Shown here: positions 17,524-25,737 of the stretch, in pieces | Numbering within the stretch: position 1 is the first letter of the stretch | Layout of the letters: each line of letters begins with the position of its first letter | NCBI GenBank assembly: GCA_963730585.1 | Contig: CAVSSL010000012.1 | Location: 124,001 to 188,000, forward strand | Direction of reading: 5' to 3' | Source: Pedococcus_A sp963730585 | GTDB lineage: Bacteria > Actinomycetota > Actinomycetes > Actinomycetales > Dermatophilaceae | DNA: 64,000 nt | Translations under genes and position numbers: made by a program | The notes under the pieces: generated by a model | Database searches by the model: none | What the model saw: only the letters and a program-made list of their open reading frames with translations | Told to the model about the DNA's origin: nothing

Positions 17524-17529
17524 CGGAGC

Positions 17530-17898
17530 TCAGCCGGCGCTGACCCGCAGCTCGGCCTCCCCGACGCCGCCACCCTCGGGCTCGCACGTGACCCCGTAGG
17601 TCCCTGCTGCCAGCTGCAGCTCGGCCGGTGCCTCCTCGCCGCCCGGGGCGGTCAGCACCACCTCGCCGCGCGGGTCGGTGACCGTCGCGCGGCCCCTCCC
17701 GACCACGGCGAGGGTGTGCCCGCCGGCTGCCACAGTCGGCCGGTTGAGGGTGCACCTCTCGAGGACCACCTCCAACGGGGCGGTGGAGGGAGCGGGCTCG
17801 GGGTCGCCGGCGCAGCCGCCGAGGGTGGCCAGCGCGGCCACGGTGAGGGCCGCGGCCATGGCGTGGCGGGCGGGTCGCCCGAAGCGGGGGTTCGTCAC
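17530..17898 (-). CDS. Small secreted lipoprotein
   Basis: A 122-residue protein with a signal sequence (MAAALTVAALATL) and lipobox LGGC, so it is anchored to the outer face of the membrane. The mature part is a small beta-rich domain ending GVTCEPEGGGVGEAELRVSAG, with three Cys residues besides the lipid-bearing one or near it. The family is unknown. The start at GTG 17898 gives 18 residues before the hydrophobic core; an internal Met is possible. It is convergent with the dnaX side and divergent from recR. Confidence 0.65.
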   Translation of the reverse strand: MTNPRFGRPARHAMAAALTVAALATLGGCAGDPEPAPSTAPLEVVLERCTLNRPTVAAGGHTLAVVGRGRATVTDPRGEVVLTAPGGEEAPAELQLAAGTYGVTCEPEGGGVGEAELRVSAG

Positions 17899-17962
17899 GG
17901 GTCCTAGTAGACCAGCCGTCCGGGTGGCGCCCCCTGACCTCCCGAGGGCATATGGTCGGGGT

Positions 17963-18562
17963 GTGTACGAGGGCGTGGTCCAGGACCTGATCGATGAGCT
18001 CGGCCGGCTTCCCGGCGTCGGGCCCAAGAGCGCGCAGCGGATCGCGTTCCACCTGCTGCAGGCCGACCCCGCCGACGTGCGTCGCCTCGTCTCTGCGCTG
18101 GTCGAGGTGAAGGAGAAGGTCCGCTTCTGCGAGACCTGCGGCAACGTCGCCGAGGGCGAGCAGTGCCGCATCTGTGCCGACCCCCGCCGCGACGTCACGT
18201 CGATCTGCGTGGTCGAGGAACCCAAGGACGTCGTCGCCATCGAGCGGACCCGCGAGTTCCGCGGCCGCTACCACGTGCTCGGCGGGGCGATCAGCCCCAT
18301 CGAGGGCGTGGGCCCGGACGACCTGCGGATCAAGGAGCTCATGACGCGGCTGGCCTCCGGCGAGGTCACCGAGATCATCATCGCCACCGACCCCAACCTC
18401 GAGGGCGAGGCGACGGCCAGCTACCTGGCCCGGTTCCTGCGTCCGATGGGGCTGAAGGTCACCCGGCTGGCCTCGGGCCTGCCCGTGGGCGGCGACCTGG
18501 AGTACGCCGACGAGGTCACCCTCGGCCGAGCCTTCGAGGGAAGGAGACTGCTGGATGCCTGA
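17963..18562 (+). CDS. recR: Recombination mediator RecR
   Basis: A 199-residue protein that works with RecO and RecF in loading RecA at gaps. It shows the helix-hairpin-helix LPGVGPKSAQRIAFHLL, the four-Cys zinc finger CETCGNVAEGEQCRIC and the Toprim domain with VVEEPKDVVAIE and IIIATDPNLEGEATA. The start is GTG 17963. Its 3' end overlaps the DUF5063 gene by 8 bases. In most actinobacteria ybaB lies directly before it; here a lipoprotein gene on the other strand does. Confidence 0.96.
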   Translation: MYEGVVQDLIDELGRLPGVGPKSAQRIAFHLLQADPADVRRLVSALVEVKEKVRFCETCGNVAEGEQCRICADPRRDVTSICVVEEPKDVVAIERTREFRGRYHVLGGAISPIEGVGPDDLRIKELMTRLASGEVTEIIIATDPNLEGEATASYLARFLRPMGLKVTRLASGLPVGGDLEYADEVTLGRAFEGRRLLDA

Positions 18563-19109
18563 CGAGCTGGGCCTGCTGGCCGACGAGTCCGCGCGAGAGG
18601 CGCAGGCCTTCCTCGACACCATGACCGAGGTGGCCTCCGGGGCCGCCCCCGACGCAGCCCTGCCCATGACGCTGCTCGCCCTGTCGCAGGTCATGCTGAT
18701 GGGTGCCCGGCTCGGCGCGATCCAGGACATCGTCCCGGCCGAGCGGTTCGAGCCCGACCCGGGACCCGACGCCGACGTCGACCCCCTGCGCCAGGGCATG
18801 GCCAACCTCTTCGAGGGGCTCGACGACTACGCCCACGTGGTCGACCCGCTCGTCGACGTCGAGGTCGTGCGGGGCTCACTGGCCGATGACCTCGCCGAGA
18901 TCGCCTCAGCCCTCTCCCACGGCCTGCGCCACCAGGGTGAGGGGCGCAGCACCGAGGCGCTGTGGTGGTGGCAGTTCAGCTACGTGCAGTCGTGGGGTGA
19001 CGCCGGCGCCCGCGCCCTGCGGGTGCTGCTGTCGCTGCTCGGGCACGTCCGGCTCGACGCCGACGAGGAGACCGTCGCCGACGCCGAGTTCGACGCGCTG
19101 CACCCCTGA
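18555..19109 (+). CDS. DUF5063 family protein
   Basis: A 184-residue acidic, mostly helical cytoplasmic protein. The DUF5063 pattern can be seen in LPMTLLALSQVMLMGARLGAI near residues 35-55 and the C-terminal segment EALWWWQFSYVQSWGDAGARAL. Members lie just after recR in many actinobacteria, as here with an 8-base overlap. Molecular function is unknown. The start at ATG 18555 has GAAGGAGACTG before it. Confidence 0.85.
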   Translation: MPDELGLLADESAREAQAFLDTMTEVASGAAPDAALPMTLLALSQVMLMGARLGAIQDIVPAERFEPDPGPDADVDPLRQGMANLFEGLDDYAHVVDPLVDVEVVRGSLADDLAEIASALSHGLRHQGEGRSTEALWWWQFSYVQSWGDAGARALRVLLSLLGHVRLDADEETVADAEFDALHP

Positions 19110-19122
19110 GCGCCCGGCTCAG

Positions 19123-19560
19123 TCAGTCCTCGTCGGGCGGCAGCACCTGCAGCACCCGGGCGATGAACTCGTTGAACTCGTGCAGGTAGGTGCGCAGGAA
19201 GTCCTCGGTGCCGGGGTCGCTGACCGACCCGTCGTCGCCGAACACGTCGGGCTTGAACTGGATGTAGGCCTCGATCGCGTTCATCTGCGGGGAGTTGCAG
19301 AAGCTCAGGATGCTCTTGAGGTGCTGCTGGCCCACGGCGGTGCCGATCGCGCCGGGGGAGGTGCCGATCGTCGCGCTGGGCTTGCGGGCGAGGGAGTTCT
19401 GCCCCCACGGACGGCTGGCCCAGTCGATGGCGTTCTTGAGGGCGCCGGGGATGGACCGGTTGTACTCCGGGGTCACGAAGAGCACCCCGTCGACGGCGGC
19501 GATCGCGTCCTTGAGGGCCTGCGCCGCCGGCTCCCGCCAGCCTGCGCCCGGGCGGCGACC
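19123..19560 (-). pseudogene. NADPH-dependent FMN reductase, 5' end missing
   Basis: The C-terminal two thirds of a flavodoxin-fold FMN reductase: LKDAIAAVDGVLFVTPEYNR, then ALKNAIDWASRPWG, and an intact C-terminus ending VLQVLPPDED. The first roughly 65 residues, including the FMN phosphate loop (GSxRxxS), are absent. The frame upstream of about 19530 has no family similarity and runs into the stop region of the ABC permease gene 27 bases on. I see no usable start. It is a truncated relic or a local deletion in this assembly. A complete relative is at 51101-51652. Confidence 0.75.
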
Positions 19561-19586
19561 CCGGCAACAGGAGGCTGACTGGCAGG

Positions 19587-20696
19587 TCAGGCGATGCGGG
19601 TGCCGTTGGGCAGGCGCCGGATGGGGGTGTGCAGCCGCCGGTTCGCCACCGCGGTGGCACCACCGCCGACCAGCAGCAGGAAAGCCAGGCCGAACGGCCA
19701 CACAGCCGCGCCCTTGATGGCGGCGTCGCGGTTGGAGTCGTTCATCGGCTGGTCCGCGGGTCCGTCCACCCAGCACTCCTGGCGCACCTCGCCCGTCTCG
19801 CCGACACGGGCCACGCGCGCGCCCTCGCTGATCCACCGCATCGGGGTGAAGCCGGAGCCCATGTCGGTGGTGCGCGGCGGCTCCGACGGTGCCGCGTCGG
19901 CCACGACGACGAAGGGGTTGAGCGGCAGCATCCACCAGATCCGCTCGGTGTGCGTGACATCCCTGACCTCGTCGTGCTCGACGCAGTCGGCCCGCGTGGG
20001 CACGCGCTCCGTGTTGGGCAGGAGGTTGCCGTTGGCGTCGACCTGCGGCCTGTTCTCCTCGTACCAGCCCTCGGGGATGCCGTTGACCCGCACCGCCTCC
20101 CGGTCGTTGACGAGGAACGCCGAGAGGCCGAAACCGATGACGGTGCCGAAGACGAGGGCTCCCAGGGCCAGGTAGGTGAGCACGGCCGAGCTGACGGGGC
20201 GGGCCGTCAGCGAGGAGAACATCAGCCCGAGCGCGCACACCACCGCGAGCACCAGCATGAGCACCAGCATCGACAGGAAGATCCGACCCACCGAGACGCC
20301 ACCCTCGACCCACGCCCAGGCGAGGAAGGGCAGCGCGGTGACGAGGAACGCCCCCGAGATGGCCCAGGCCGCGAGCAGCTTGCCGAGCACCAGGTCGGCC
20401 GAGGTCAGCAGCGTGGTCTGGAGCGTGGCCAGCACCCCGTGCTCGCGGTCCCCGTTGATCGAGGTGGCGGTGAGCGACGGCACGATGAGCATGCCGAGCC
20501 CGAGCACGAAGAAGATGACGACGTCGTACATCGCCGCGCCCGACCGCGCGTCCGGGTCGTTGAGCGCGAGGTAGCTGAGCACCGACACCAGGGCGATGAC
20601 GGCGAACCAGATGCCGAGCACCACCACCCACTTCGAGGCCCGGGCGCGTTGGCGCAGCTCGAGCCGGGCAACCGTGGTGACTCCGTGCCAGCTCAC
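19587..20696 (-). CDS. ABC-2 type exporter permease
   Basis: A 369-residue membrane protein with about six helices in the ABC-2 pattern: a basic N-terminus (RLELRQRARASKW), helix pairs near residues 25-45 and 65-85, then SINGDREHGVLATLQTTLLT, the cytoplasmic coupling region. A large external loop (about 200-300) with two Cys residues is unusual, and a last helix lies near 335-355. The start overlaps the ATPase stop (ATGA at 20693-20696). The substrate is unknown. Confidence 0.85.
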   Translation of the reverse strand: MSWHGVTTVARLELRQRARASKWVVVLGIWFAVIALVSVLSYLALNDPDARSGAAMYDVVIFFVLGLGMLIVPSLTATSINGDREHGVLATLQTTLLTSADLVLGKLLAAWAISGAFLVTALPFLAWAWVEGGVSVGRIFLSMLVLMLVLAVVCALGLMFSSLTARPVSSAVLTYLALGALVFGTVIGFGLSAFLVNDREAVRVNGIPEGWYEENRPQVDANGNLLPNTERVPTRADCVEHDEVRDVTHTERIWWMLPLNPFVVVADAAPSEPPRTTDMGSGFTPMRWISEGARVARVGETGEVRQECWVDGPADQPMNDSNRDAAIKGAAVWPFGLAFLLLVGGGATAVANRRLHTPIRRLPNGTRIA

Positions 20697-21631
20697 TGTC
20701 GGTCCTCCGTCGCTGCGAGGTAGGCGGACTCCAGGGCGCCGCGGGTCGGGGTGAAGGCCGTGACCCGCACGCCGGCGCCGATGAGGTCGGTGAGCAGGCG
20801 GGCCGCGTTCTCCTCGCCGGCCACCTCGACCTCGAGCAGCCCGCCGTGCACGTGCTGCGCCGGCACGTGGTGGTGGGTCAGGAACTCGACGAGCAGCTCG
20901 GGGTCGAGCGTGTCGATGCGCCAGCCGGCCAGCGCCGTGCCGACCGTCTCGCCGTCGAGGTCCTGGGTCTCGATGCTGCGGCCGCGGGCCACGATGACGG
21001 CCCGGTCGGCCACCTCCTGCAGCTCGGTGAGGATGTGGCTGGAGACCAGCACCGTGCGACCCTGCGCGGCCAGCGACCGCAGGACGTCGCGCAGCTCGAT
21101 CCGGCTGCGCGGGTCGAGCCCCGACGCCGGCTCGTCGAGCAGCAGCACGCTGGGGTCGTTGACCAGGGCCCGCGCCAGGCCGAGCCGCTGCTTCTGCCCG
21201 CGCGAGAGCACCCGGGCGCGGCGGTCGGCGAGGTCGGCCAGGTGCACGGTGTGCAGCAGCTCGTCGACGCGGGCCCGCGCCTGCGGCGCCGGGATCCGGT
21301 ATGCCGCGGCGATCGTCTCGAGCACCTCGCGCACCGTGAGCGCGTCCCAGGTGCCGAAGCCGTCGGGCATCCAGCCGATGCGGGCGCGCACCTCGGACGG
21401 CGCCGCGACCGGGTCGTGGCCGTCGATGCGGATGGTGCCGCGGTCGGGCACCAGCAGGCTCGCCAGCATCAGCAGCAGCGTGGTCTTGCCGGAGCCGTTG
21501 GGGCCGATCAGCGCGGTCACCTCGCCGGGCCGGGCCGTCAGGCTGATGTCGTCGACGGCGAGGACGTCACCGAAGGCGCGGCGCACGCCCGCCACCTCGA
21601 TCCCCCTCGCTGGAACCCCCTCGGTCAGCAT
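20693..21631 (-). CDS. ABC transporter ATP-binding protein
   Basis: A 312-residue ABC-2 exporter ATPase with Walker A GPNGSGKTTLL, the Q-loop region IGWMPDGFG, signature LSRGQKQRLGLARAL, Walker B VLLLDEPASGLD and the H-loop VSSHIL. The C-terminal 100 residues are the usual accessory domain of multidrug/CcmA-like ATPases. It is the first gene of a two-gene exporter with the permease coupled by a 4-base overlap. The start is divergent from lysC across 225 bases. Confidence 0.92.
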   Translation of the reverse strand: MLTEGVPARGIEVAGVRRAFGDVLAVDDISLTARPGEVTALIGPNGSGKTTLLLMLASLLVPDRGTIRIDGHDPVAAPSEVRARIGWMPDGFGTWDALTVREVLETIAAAYRIPAPQARARVDELLHTVHLADLADRRARVLSRGQKQRLGLARALVNDPSVLLLDEPASGLDPRSRIELRDVLRSLAAQGRTVLVSSHILTELQEVADRAVIVARGRSIETQDLDGETVGTALAGWRIDTLDPELLVEFLTHHHVPAQHVHGGLLEVEVAGEENAARLLTDLIGAGVRVTAFTPTRGALESAYLAATEDRQ

Positions 21632-21811
21632 CTGCGCAGGCTAGCGGCCCGGTGACCCACTTCCGCCCGGTTCGAGGTAAACGCGCCGGCCGCTGTTGGT
21701 GTGCTCTGACCCGGCGCGTCTACGTCGACCGGGGCGCGGCGGCCGGAGGGCACGGCGCGCTGGGAGCCGGCTGTCCGGCATACGGCAGGGGCGTCTCACC
21801 GCTCGGGCGGT

Positions 21812-21856
21812 CGTTAGACTGGCCGCTCCGCCACCCACCCGAACCGGAGCAGTCAG
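21812..21856 (+). promoter_or_regulatory. lysC promoter region
   Basis: The 225-base divergent gap contains TAGACT at 21815-21820, a good actinobacterial -10 hexamer, 37 bases before the lysC start, and a GGAG at 21846 that can serve the TTG start at 21857. The -35 is weak. I see no attenuator or lysine riboswitch in the gap. Confidence 0.4.
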
Positions 21857-23128
21857 TTGAGCCTTGTCGTCCAGAAGTACGGCGGTTCGTCCCTGGCCGA
21901 CGCCGAGAGCATCAAGCGCGTCGCCCGGCGGATCGTGGAGACCCGCAAGGCGGGCAACGACGTGTGCGTCGTCGTCTCCGCGATGGGCGACACGACCGAC
22001 GAGCTGCTCGACCTCGCCCAGGAGGTCAGCCCGCTCCCGCCCGCGCGCGAGATGGACATGCTGCTCACCGCGGGCGAGCGGATCTCGATGGCGCTGGTGG
22101 CCATGGCCATCGCCAACCTCGGCCACACCGCCCGGTCGTTCACCGGCTCGCAGGCCGGCGTCATCACCGACGAGGTGCACGGCAAGGCCCGCATCATCGA
22201 CGTCACGCCCGGCCGCATCACCAGCGCGCTGGGCGACGGTCACATCGTCATCGTCGCCGGCTTCCAGGGCGTCAGCCAGGACACCAAGGAGATCACCACG
22301 CTCGGCCGTGGCGGCTCCGACACCACCGCCGTCGCGCTCGCGGCCGCGCTCAAGGCCGACGTCTGCGAGATCTACAGCGACGTCGACGGCGTCTTCACCG
22401 CCGACCCGCGCATCGTGCCCTCGGCCCGCAAGGTCGACCGCATCTCCACCGAGGAGATGCTCGAGCTCGCCGCGTCGGGTGCGAAGATCCTGCTGCACCG
22501 CTGCGTCGAGTACGCCCGCCGCTACGACATGCCCATCCACGTGCGCTCCTCGTTCACCTACCGCGAGGGCACCTGGGTGATCCCGAACCTCTACGAAGGG
22601 AACGAGATGGAAGCGCCGATCATCGCGGGGGTCGCCCACGACCGCAGCGAGGCCAAGATCACCGTGGTCGGCGTGCCGGACCGCCCCGGCAAGGCCGCCG
22701 AGATCTTCCAGGCCGTCTCCGACGCCGCGATCAACATCGACATGATCGTGCAGAACGTCTCTGCCACGGAGACGGGCCTGACCGACATCTCCTTCACGTT
22801 GCCCAAGACCGACGGCCAGGCCGGCGTCCAGGCGCTGAAGAAGGTCCAGGAGCACGTCGGCTTCGCCCAGCTCCAGTACGACGACCAGATCGGCAAGCTG
22901 TCGCTGGTCGGCGCAGGCATGCGCTCGCACCCCGGCGTCTCCGCGACGCTGTTCAAGGCGCTCGCCGACGCCGGCGTCAACATCGAGATGATCTCCACGT
23001 CCGAGATCCGCATCTCCGTCGTCACCCGCATCGACGTGCTCGACGACGCGGTCCGGGCCGTCCACACCGCCTTCGGCCTCGACTCGGCCGACGGGGAGGC
23101 CGTGGTCTACGGAGGCACCGGGCGGTGA
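21857..23128 (+). CDS. lysC: Aspartate kinase
   Basis: A 423-residue enzyme for the first step from aspartate to lysine, threonine and methionine. The N-terminal kinase domain has VQKYGGSSLADAESIKRVA and GRGGSDTTAVALAAAL. Two C-terminal ACT domains (about residues 265-340 and 345-420) bind the feedback inhibitors. TTG 21857 is the start. An in-frame ATG at 22607 (residue 251) with AAGGG six bases before it would make a separate beta subunit of 173 residues, as in Bacillus and Corynebacterium lysC. The stop overlaps the asd start (GTGA), a conserved operon. Confidence 0.96.
   Translation: MSLVVQKYGGSSLADAESIKRVARRIVETRKAGNDVCVVVSAMGDTTDELLDLAQEVSPLPPAREMDMLLTAGERISMALVAMAIANLGHTARSFTGSQAGVITDEVHGKARIIDVTPGRITSALGDGHIVIVAGFQGVSQDTKEITTLGRGGSDTTAVALAAALKADVCEIYSDVDGVFTADPRIVPSARKVDRISTEEMLELAASGAKILLHRCVEYARRYDMPIHVRSSFTYREGTWVIPNLYEGNEMEAPIIAGVAHDRSEAKITVVGVPDRPGKAAEIFQAVSDAAINIDMIVQNVSATETGLTDISFTLPKTDGQAGVQALKKVQEHVGFAQLQYDDQIGKLSLVGAGMRSHPGVSATLFKALADAGVNIEMISTSEIRISVVTRIDVLDDAVRAVHTAFGLDSADGEAVVYGGTGR
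22596..22609 (+). promoter_or_regulatory. Internal ribosome-binding site and start for the aspartokinase beta subunit
   Basis: AAGGG at 22596-22600 lies six bases before an in-frame ATG at 22607 (NEMEAPII in the alpha chain). Aspartokinases of the alpha2-beta2 type are made from such an internal start near residue 250. Product length from here would be 173 residues, covering both ACT domains. Confidence 0.7.
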
Positions 23129-24216
23129 TCTCCCGGTCCCCACAGCAGGCCAGGCCCACCCTGGCCGTGGTGGGAGCGACCGGCGCCGTGGGCTCCGTGA
23201 TGCTGCGGGTGCTCAGCCACCGGGCTGACATCTGGGGCGAGATCCGGCTGGTGGCCTCGCCGCGCTCGGTCGGCCGGACGCTCACCGTCTGCGGACGGGA
23301 TGTCGTCGTGCAGGAGCTCACCGAGGAGGTCTTCGACGGCGTCGACGTCGCGCTGTTCGACCTGCCGGAGGAGGTCGCAGCGCACTGGGCGCCGGTCGCC
23401 GCCGCCCGCGGGACCGTGGTGGTCGACAACAGCAGCGCCTTCCGTGCCGACCCCGACGTGCCGCTGGTGGCTCCCGAGGTCAACCCCGCCCAGGTCCGCA
23501 ACCGCCCCCGCGGCATCGTCGCCAACCCGGCCTGCGCGACCCTGGCGATGATCGACGCCCTCGGCGCGCTGCACAGCGGCTGGGAGCTGACCGAGCTGGT
23601 CGTCTCCACCTACCAGGCTGCCTCCTCGGTGGGCCAGGCCGGCATCGAGCGGCTGCACGACGAGCTCGAGGCCGTCGCCGGCCAGCGCGGCCTCGGCCAG
23701 CAGGCCAGCGACATCCGGGCGGCGCTGAGCGACCGCCTCGACGACGAGTCGCCCTTCGTGGCGCCCCTGGCCCTCAACGTGGTGCCGTGGATCGGCTGGC
23801 CCGTCACCGACGGCTGGACCTCCGAGGAGATGTGCGTGCGCCACGAGGCCCGCAAGATCCTCGGCCTGCCGGAGCTGAAGGTCTCGGCGACCTGCGTGCG
23901 GGTGCCCGTCGTGACCGGCCACTCCATGTCGGTGCACGCGACGTTCGCCCGGCCGATCAGCGTCGGAAAGGCGCGGCAGGCACTGGTCGAGGCGCCCTCG
24001 GTGGTGGTGCTCGACGAGCCCGAGCAGCGCGAGTTCCCCACCCCAGCCGACATCGTGGGCTCCGACCCGACGTTCGTGGGCCGCATGCGCCAGGCCATGG
24101 ACTTCCCGAACACCATCGAGCTGTTCATCTGCAGCGACAACCTGCGCAAGGGTGCCGCGCTCAACGCGGTGCAGGTCGCCGAGCTGGTCGCCCGCGACCT
24201 CGCAGTGGTGCGCTGA
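23125..24216 (+). CDS. asd: Aspartate-semialdehyde dehydrogenase
   Basis: A 363-residue enzyme that reduces aspartyl phosphate to aspartate semialdehyde. It has the NADP-binding start LAVVGATGAVGSVMLRVL, the active-site segment IVANPACATLAMIDALG with its catalytic Cys, and the catalytic His region CVRVPVVTGHSMSVHATF. The usual NPNC is NPAC here, a small departure from the family motif. GTG 23125 overlaps the lysC stop. It is cotranscribed with lysC. Confidence 0.93.
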   Translation: MISRSPQQARPTLAVVGATGAVGSVMLRVLSHRADIWGEIRLVASPRSVGRTLTVCGRDVVVQELTEEVFDGVDVALFDLPEEVAAHWAPVAAARGTVVVDNSSAFRADPDVPLVAPEVNPAQVRNRPRGIVANPACATLAMIDALGALHSGWELTELVVSTYQAASSVGQAGIERLHDELEAVAGQRGLGQQASDIRAALSDRLDDESPFVAPLALNVVPWIGWPVTDGWTSEEMCVRHEARKILGLPELKVSATCVRVPVVTGHSMSVHATFARPISVGKARQALVEAPSVVVLDEPEQREFPTPADIVGSDPTFVGRMRQAMDFPNTIELFICSDNLRKGAALNAVQVAELVARDLAVVR

Positions 24217-24217
24217 C

Positions 24218-24547
24218 GTGGACCTCGCCGGGTGGAGTGACGAGGTCGAGCAGATCTCGCAGCAGTATGCCGAGCGGTTCGGTGTCGACCGCACCTCGCC
24301 GTGGTTCCTGCTCAAGCTCCAGGAGGAGGTCGGGGAGCTGACCCAGGCCTACCTGCAGGCCACCGGCCAGGGGCGCGACAAGGGACGCACGGCCGACGAG
24401 CTGCGGCAGGACCTCGAGGCCGAGGTGGCCGACGTGCTGGCCATGCTGCTGCTCTTCGCCCGTCACCACGGGGTCGATGTCGACGCCGCGCTCGAGCGCA
24501 AGTGGGTGGCCTACCGCGCGGTCAACGCCGGGCACCTGCCGAGCTGA
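24218..24547 (+). CDS. MazG-like nucleotide pyrophosphohydrolase
   Basis: A 109-residue all-helical single-domain protein with the metal-binding pattern EEVGELTQ, then EAEVADVLAMLLLFAR (ExxE...ExxD) of the MazG/dUTPase superfamily. Such small members hydrolyse NTPs or modified nucleotides to NMP and pyrophosphate. It starts at GTG 24218 one base after the asd stop, so it is the third gene of the lysC unit. The exact substrate is not readable from sequence. Confidence 0.82.
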   Translation: MDLAGWSDEVEQISQQYAERFGVDRTSPWFLLKLQEEVGELTQAYLQATGQGRDKGRTADELRQDLEAEVADVLAMLLLFARHHGVDVDAALERKWVAYRAVNAGHLPS

Positions 24548-24807
24548 GTCCTGGCCCGCGCTGACGGGGCGCCCACGCCGCCGGCCGATCGGAACGGACC
24601 GACTACAGCACTTGGCGTAGTGCGCATGGGGCGAACGGCTCTCCCGGGCTTCCGGTGCGGTTACCTACGATTGCTTCTGCGGGGCTTCGGTCACGCCGGT
24701 GCCACAGCTGAATGAAGACATGATTACAACGGTGTTGTTTCGCATGTGACTGGTGTGACTGGAGTGCACAATCGACGCATCGACTTCAGCTGAGCCAGGG
24801 GGCACCG
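24548..24807 (+). promoter_or_regulatory. Intergenic region before the LytR_C gene with a 9-base tandem repeat
   Basis: 260 bases without a gene. It is less GC-rich than its surroundings at 24715-24780. TGTGACTGG occurs twice in tandem (24745-24753, 24754-24762), 46 bases before the next start, a possible activator or repressor site. A GGGGG stretch at about 24798-24802 serves as ribosome-binding site. No clear terminator was found for the lysC unit. Confidence 0.35.
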
Positions 24808-25683
24808 ATGACCGAGCAGGACCTGACCGAGGAGCTGTCGCCAGAGGAGCGGCGGCGGAAGCACCGGCTGCGCCAGATGCTCATCTTCGTCACCCTGCCC
24901 GGCGTGCTGCTCGGCACCGCCACGGTGTCGACCGCCTACTCCCGGGGATGGCTGACCCCGGAGCCGCCGAAGGCCGCGTGCAGCCCTGAGGTCGTGCCCG
25001 CCCCGAAGCGGACCTCGTTCGTCGTCAACGTGCTCAACGCGACCGGCAAGGACGGCATGGCCGCCACCGTCGCCAAGGGCCTGTCGCAGCGCAAGTTCTC
25101 CATCGGCGGCATCTCCAACGCGCCGGAGACCTGGTACGTCACCCAGCCCGCGGTCATCCACTACGGCCCCGCTTCGCTCGACCAGGCCCTGCTGCTCCAG
25201 CAGCAGATCCCCGGCTCCGAGCTCTTCGAGGACGAGGGGCGCGCCAGCAAGAGCGTCGACGTCGTCGTGGGCCTGGGCTACAAGGAGATGGTGCCGCTGC
25301 CGCCGCGGTTCGACCCGCTGCCGCGCGAGATCACGCTGAACGTCTACAACACGACGTTCCGCGAGGGCCTGGCCAGCACCGTCGCCAAGGACTTCAAGCA
25401 GCGCGGCTTCAAGGTCAAGGAGGTCTCGAACGACCCCCTGAAGACGCTGCAGATGGGCACGGCGCTGATCCGCTACGGCGAGGAGGGCGACCTCGCCGCC
25501 AAGATCGTGGCGCAGCACGTGCCGAAGGCCACCCTGCTCAAGGACGGCCGCGCCGGCACGAAGGTCGACGTGGTGATCGGCAACGCCTTCGCCGAGCTCA
25601 CCCCGATGGCCCAGGTGCCGGCGCCGGCGCCGCGGCCGAAGCAGGCGACCCCGACGGTCGCCCGCCCCTGCACCGACGACTGA
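24808..25683 (+). CDS. Membrane-anchored protein with two LytR_C domains
   Basis: A 291-residue protein: a basic cytoplasmic N-terminus (EERRRKHRLRQM), one transmembrane helix (about residues 27-45) and two copies of the LytR C-terminal domain outside. The first, near 67-155, begins FVVNVLNATGKDGMAATVAK. The second, near 172-262, begins ITLNVYNTTFREGLASTVAK. The domain is common in wall-assembly proteins of actinobacteria, but its own function is unclear. Wall-active lipoproteins follow on the same strand, suggesting a shared envelope role. Confidence 0.85.
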   Translation: MTEQDLTEELSPEERRRKHRLRQMLIFVTLPGVLLGTATVSTAYSRGWLTPEPPKAACSPEVVPAPKRTSFVVNVLNATGKDGMAATVAKGLSQRKFSIGGISNAPETWYVTQPAVIHYGPASLDQALLLQQQIPGSELFEDEGRASKSVDVVVGLGYKEMVPLPPRFDPLPREITLNVYNTTFREGLASTVAKDFKQRGFKVKEVSNDPLKTLQMGTALIRYGEEGDLAAKIVAQHVPKATLLKDGRAGTKVDVVIGNAFAELTPMAQVPAPAPRPKQATPTVARPCTDD

Positions 25684-25737
25684 CAGGCTGACCTGCTCGT
25701 TTGGCCTCGCCGGAGCCGGCGGGCACGATGGTGCCCC

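Noticed and set aside
17446..17530. CACCTCGACTCCGCC direct repeats as a minisatellite or CRISPR-like array
   Set aside because: Only two imperfect units that merge into the terminator hairpin; too short to interpret.
21632..21856. Lysine riboswitch before lysC
   Set aside because: No long structured leader fits; the promoter-like TAGACT leaves a leader of only about 30 bases.
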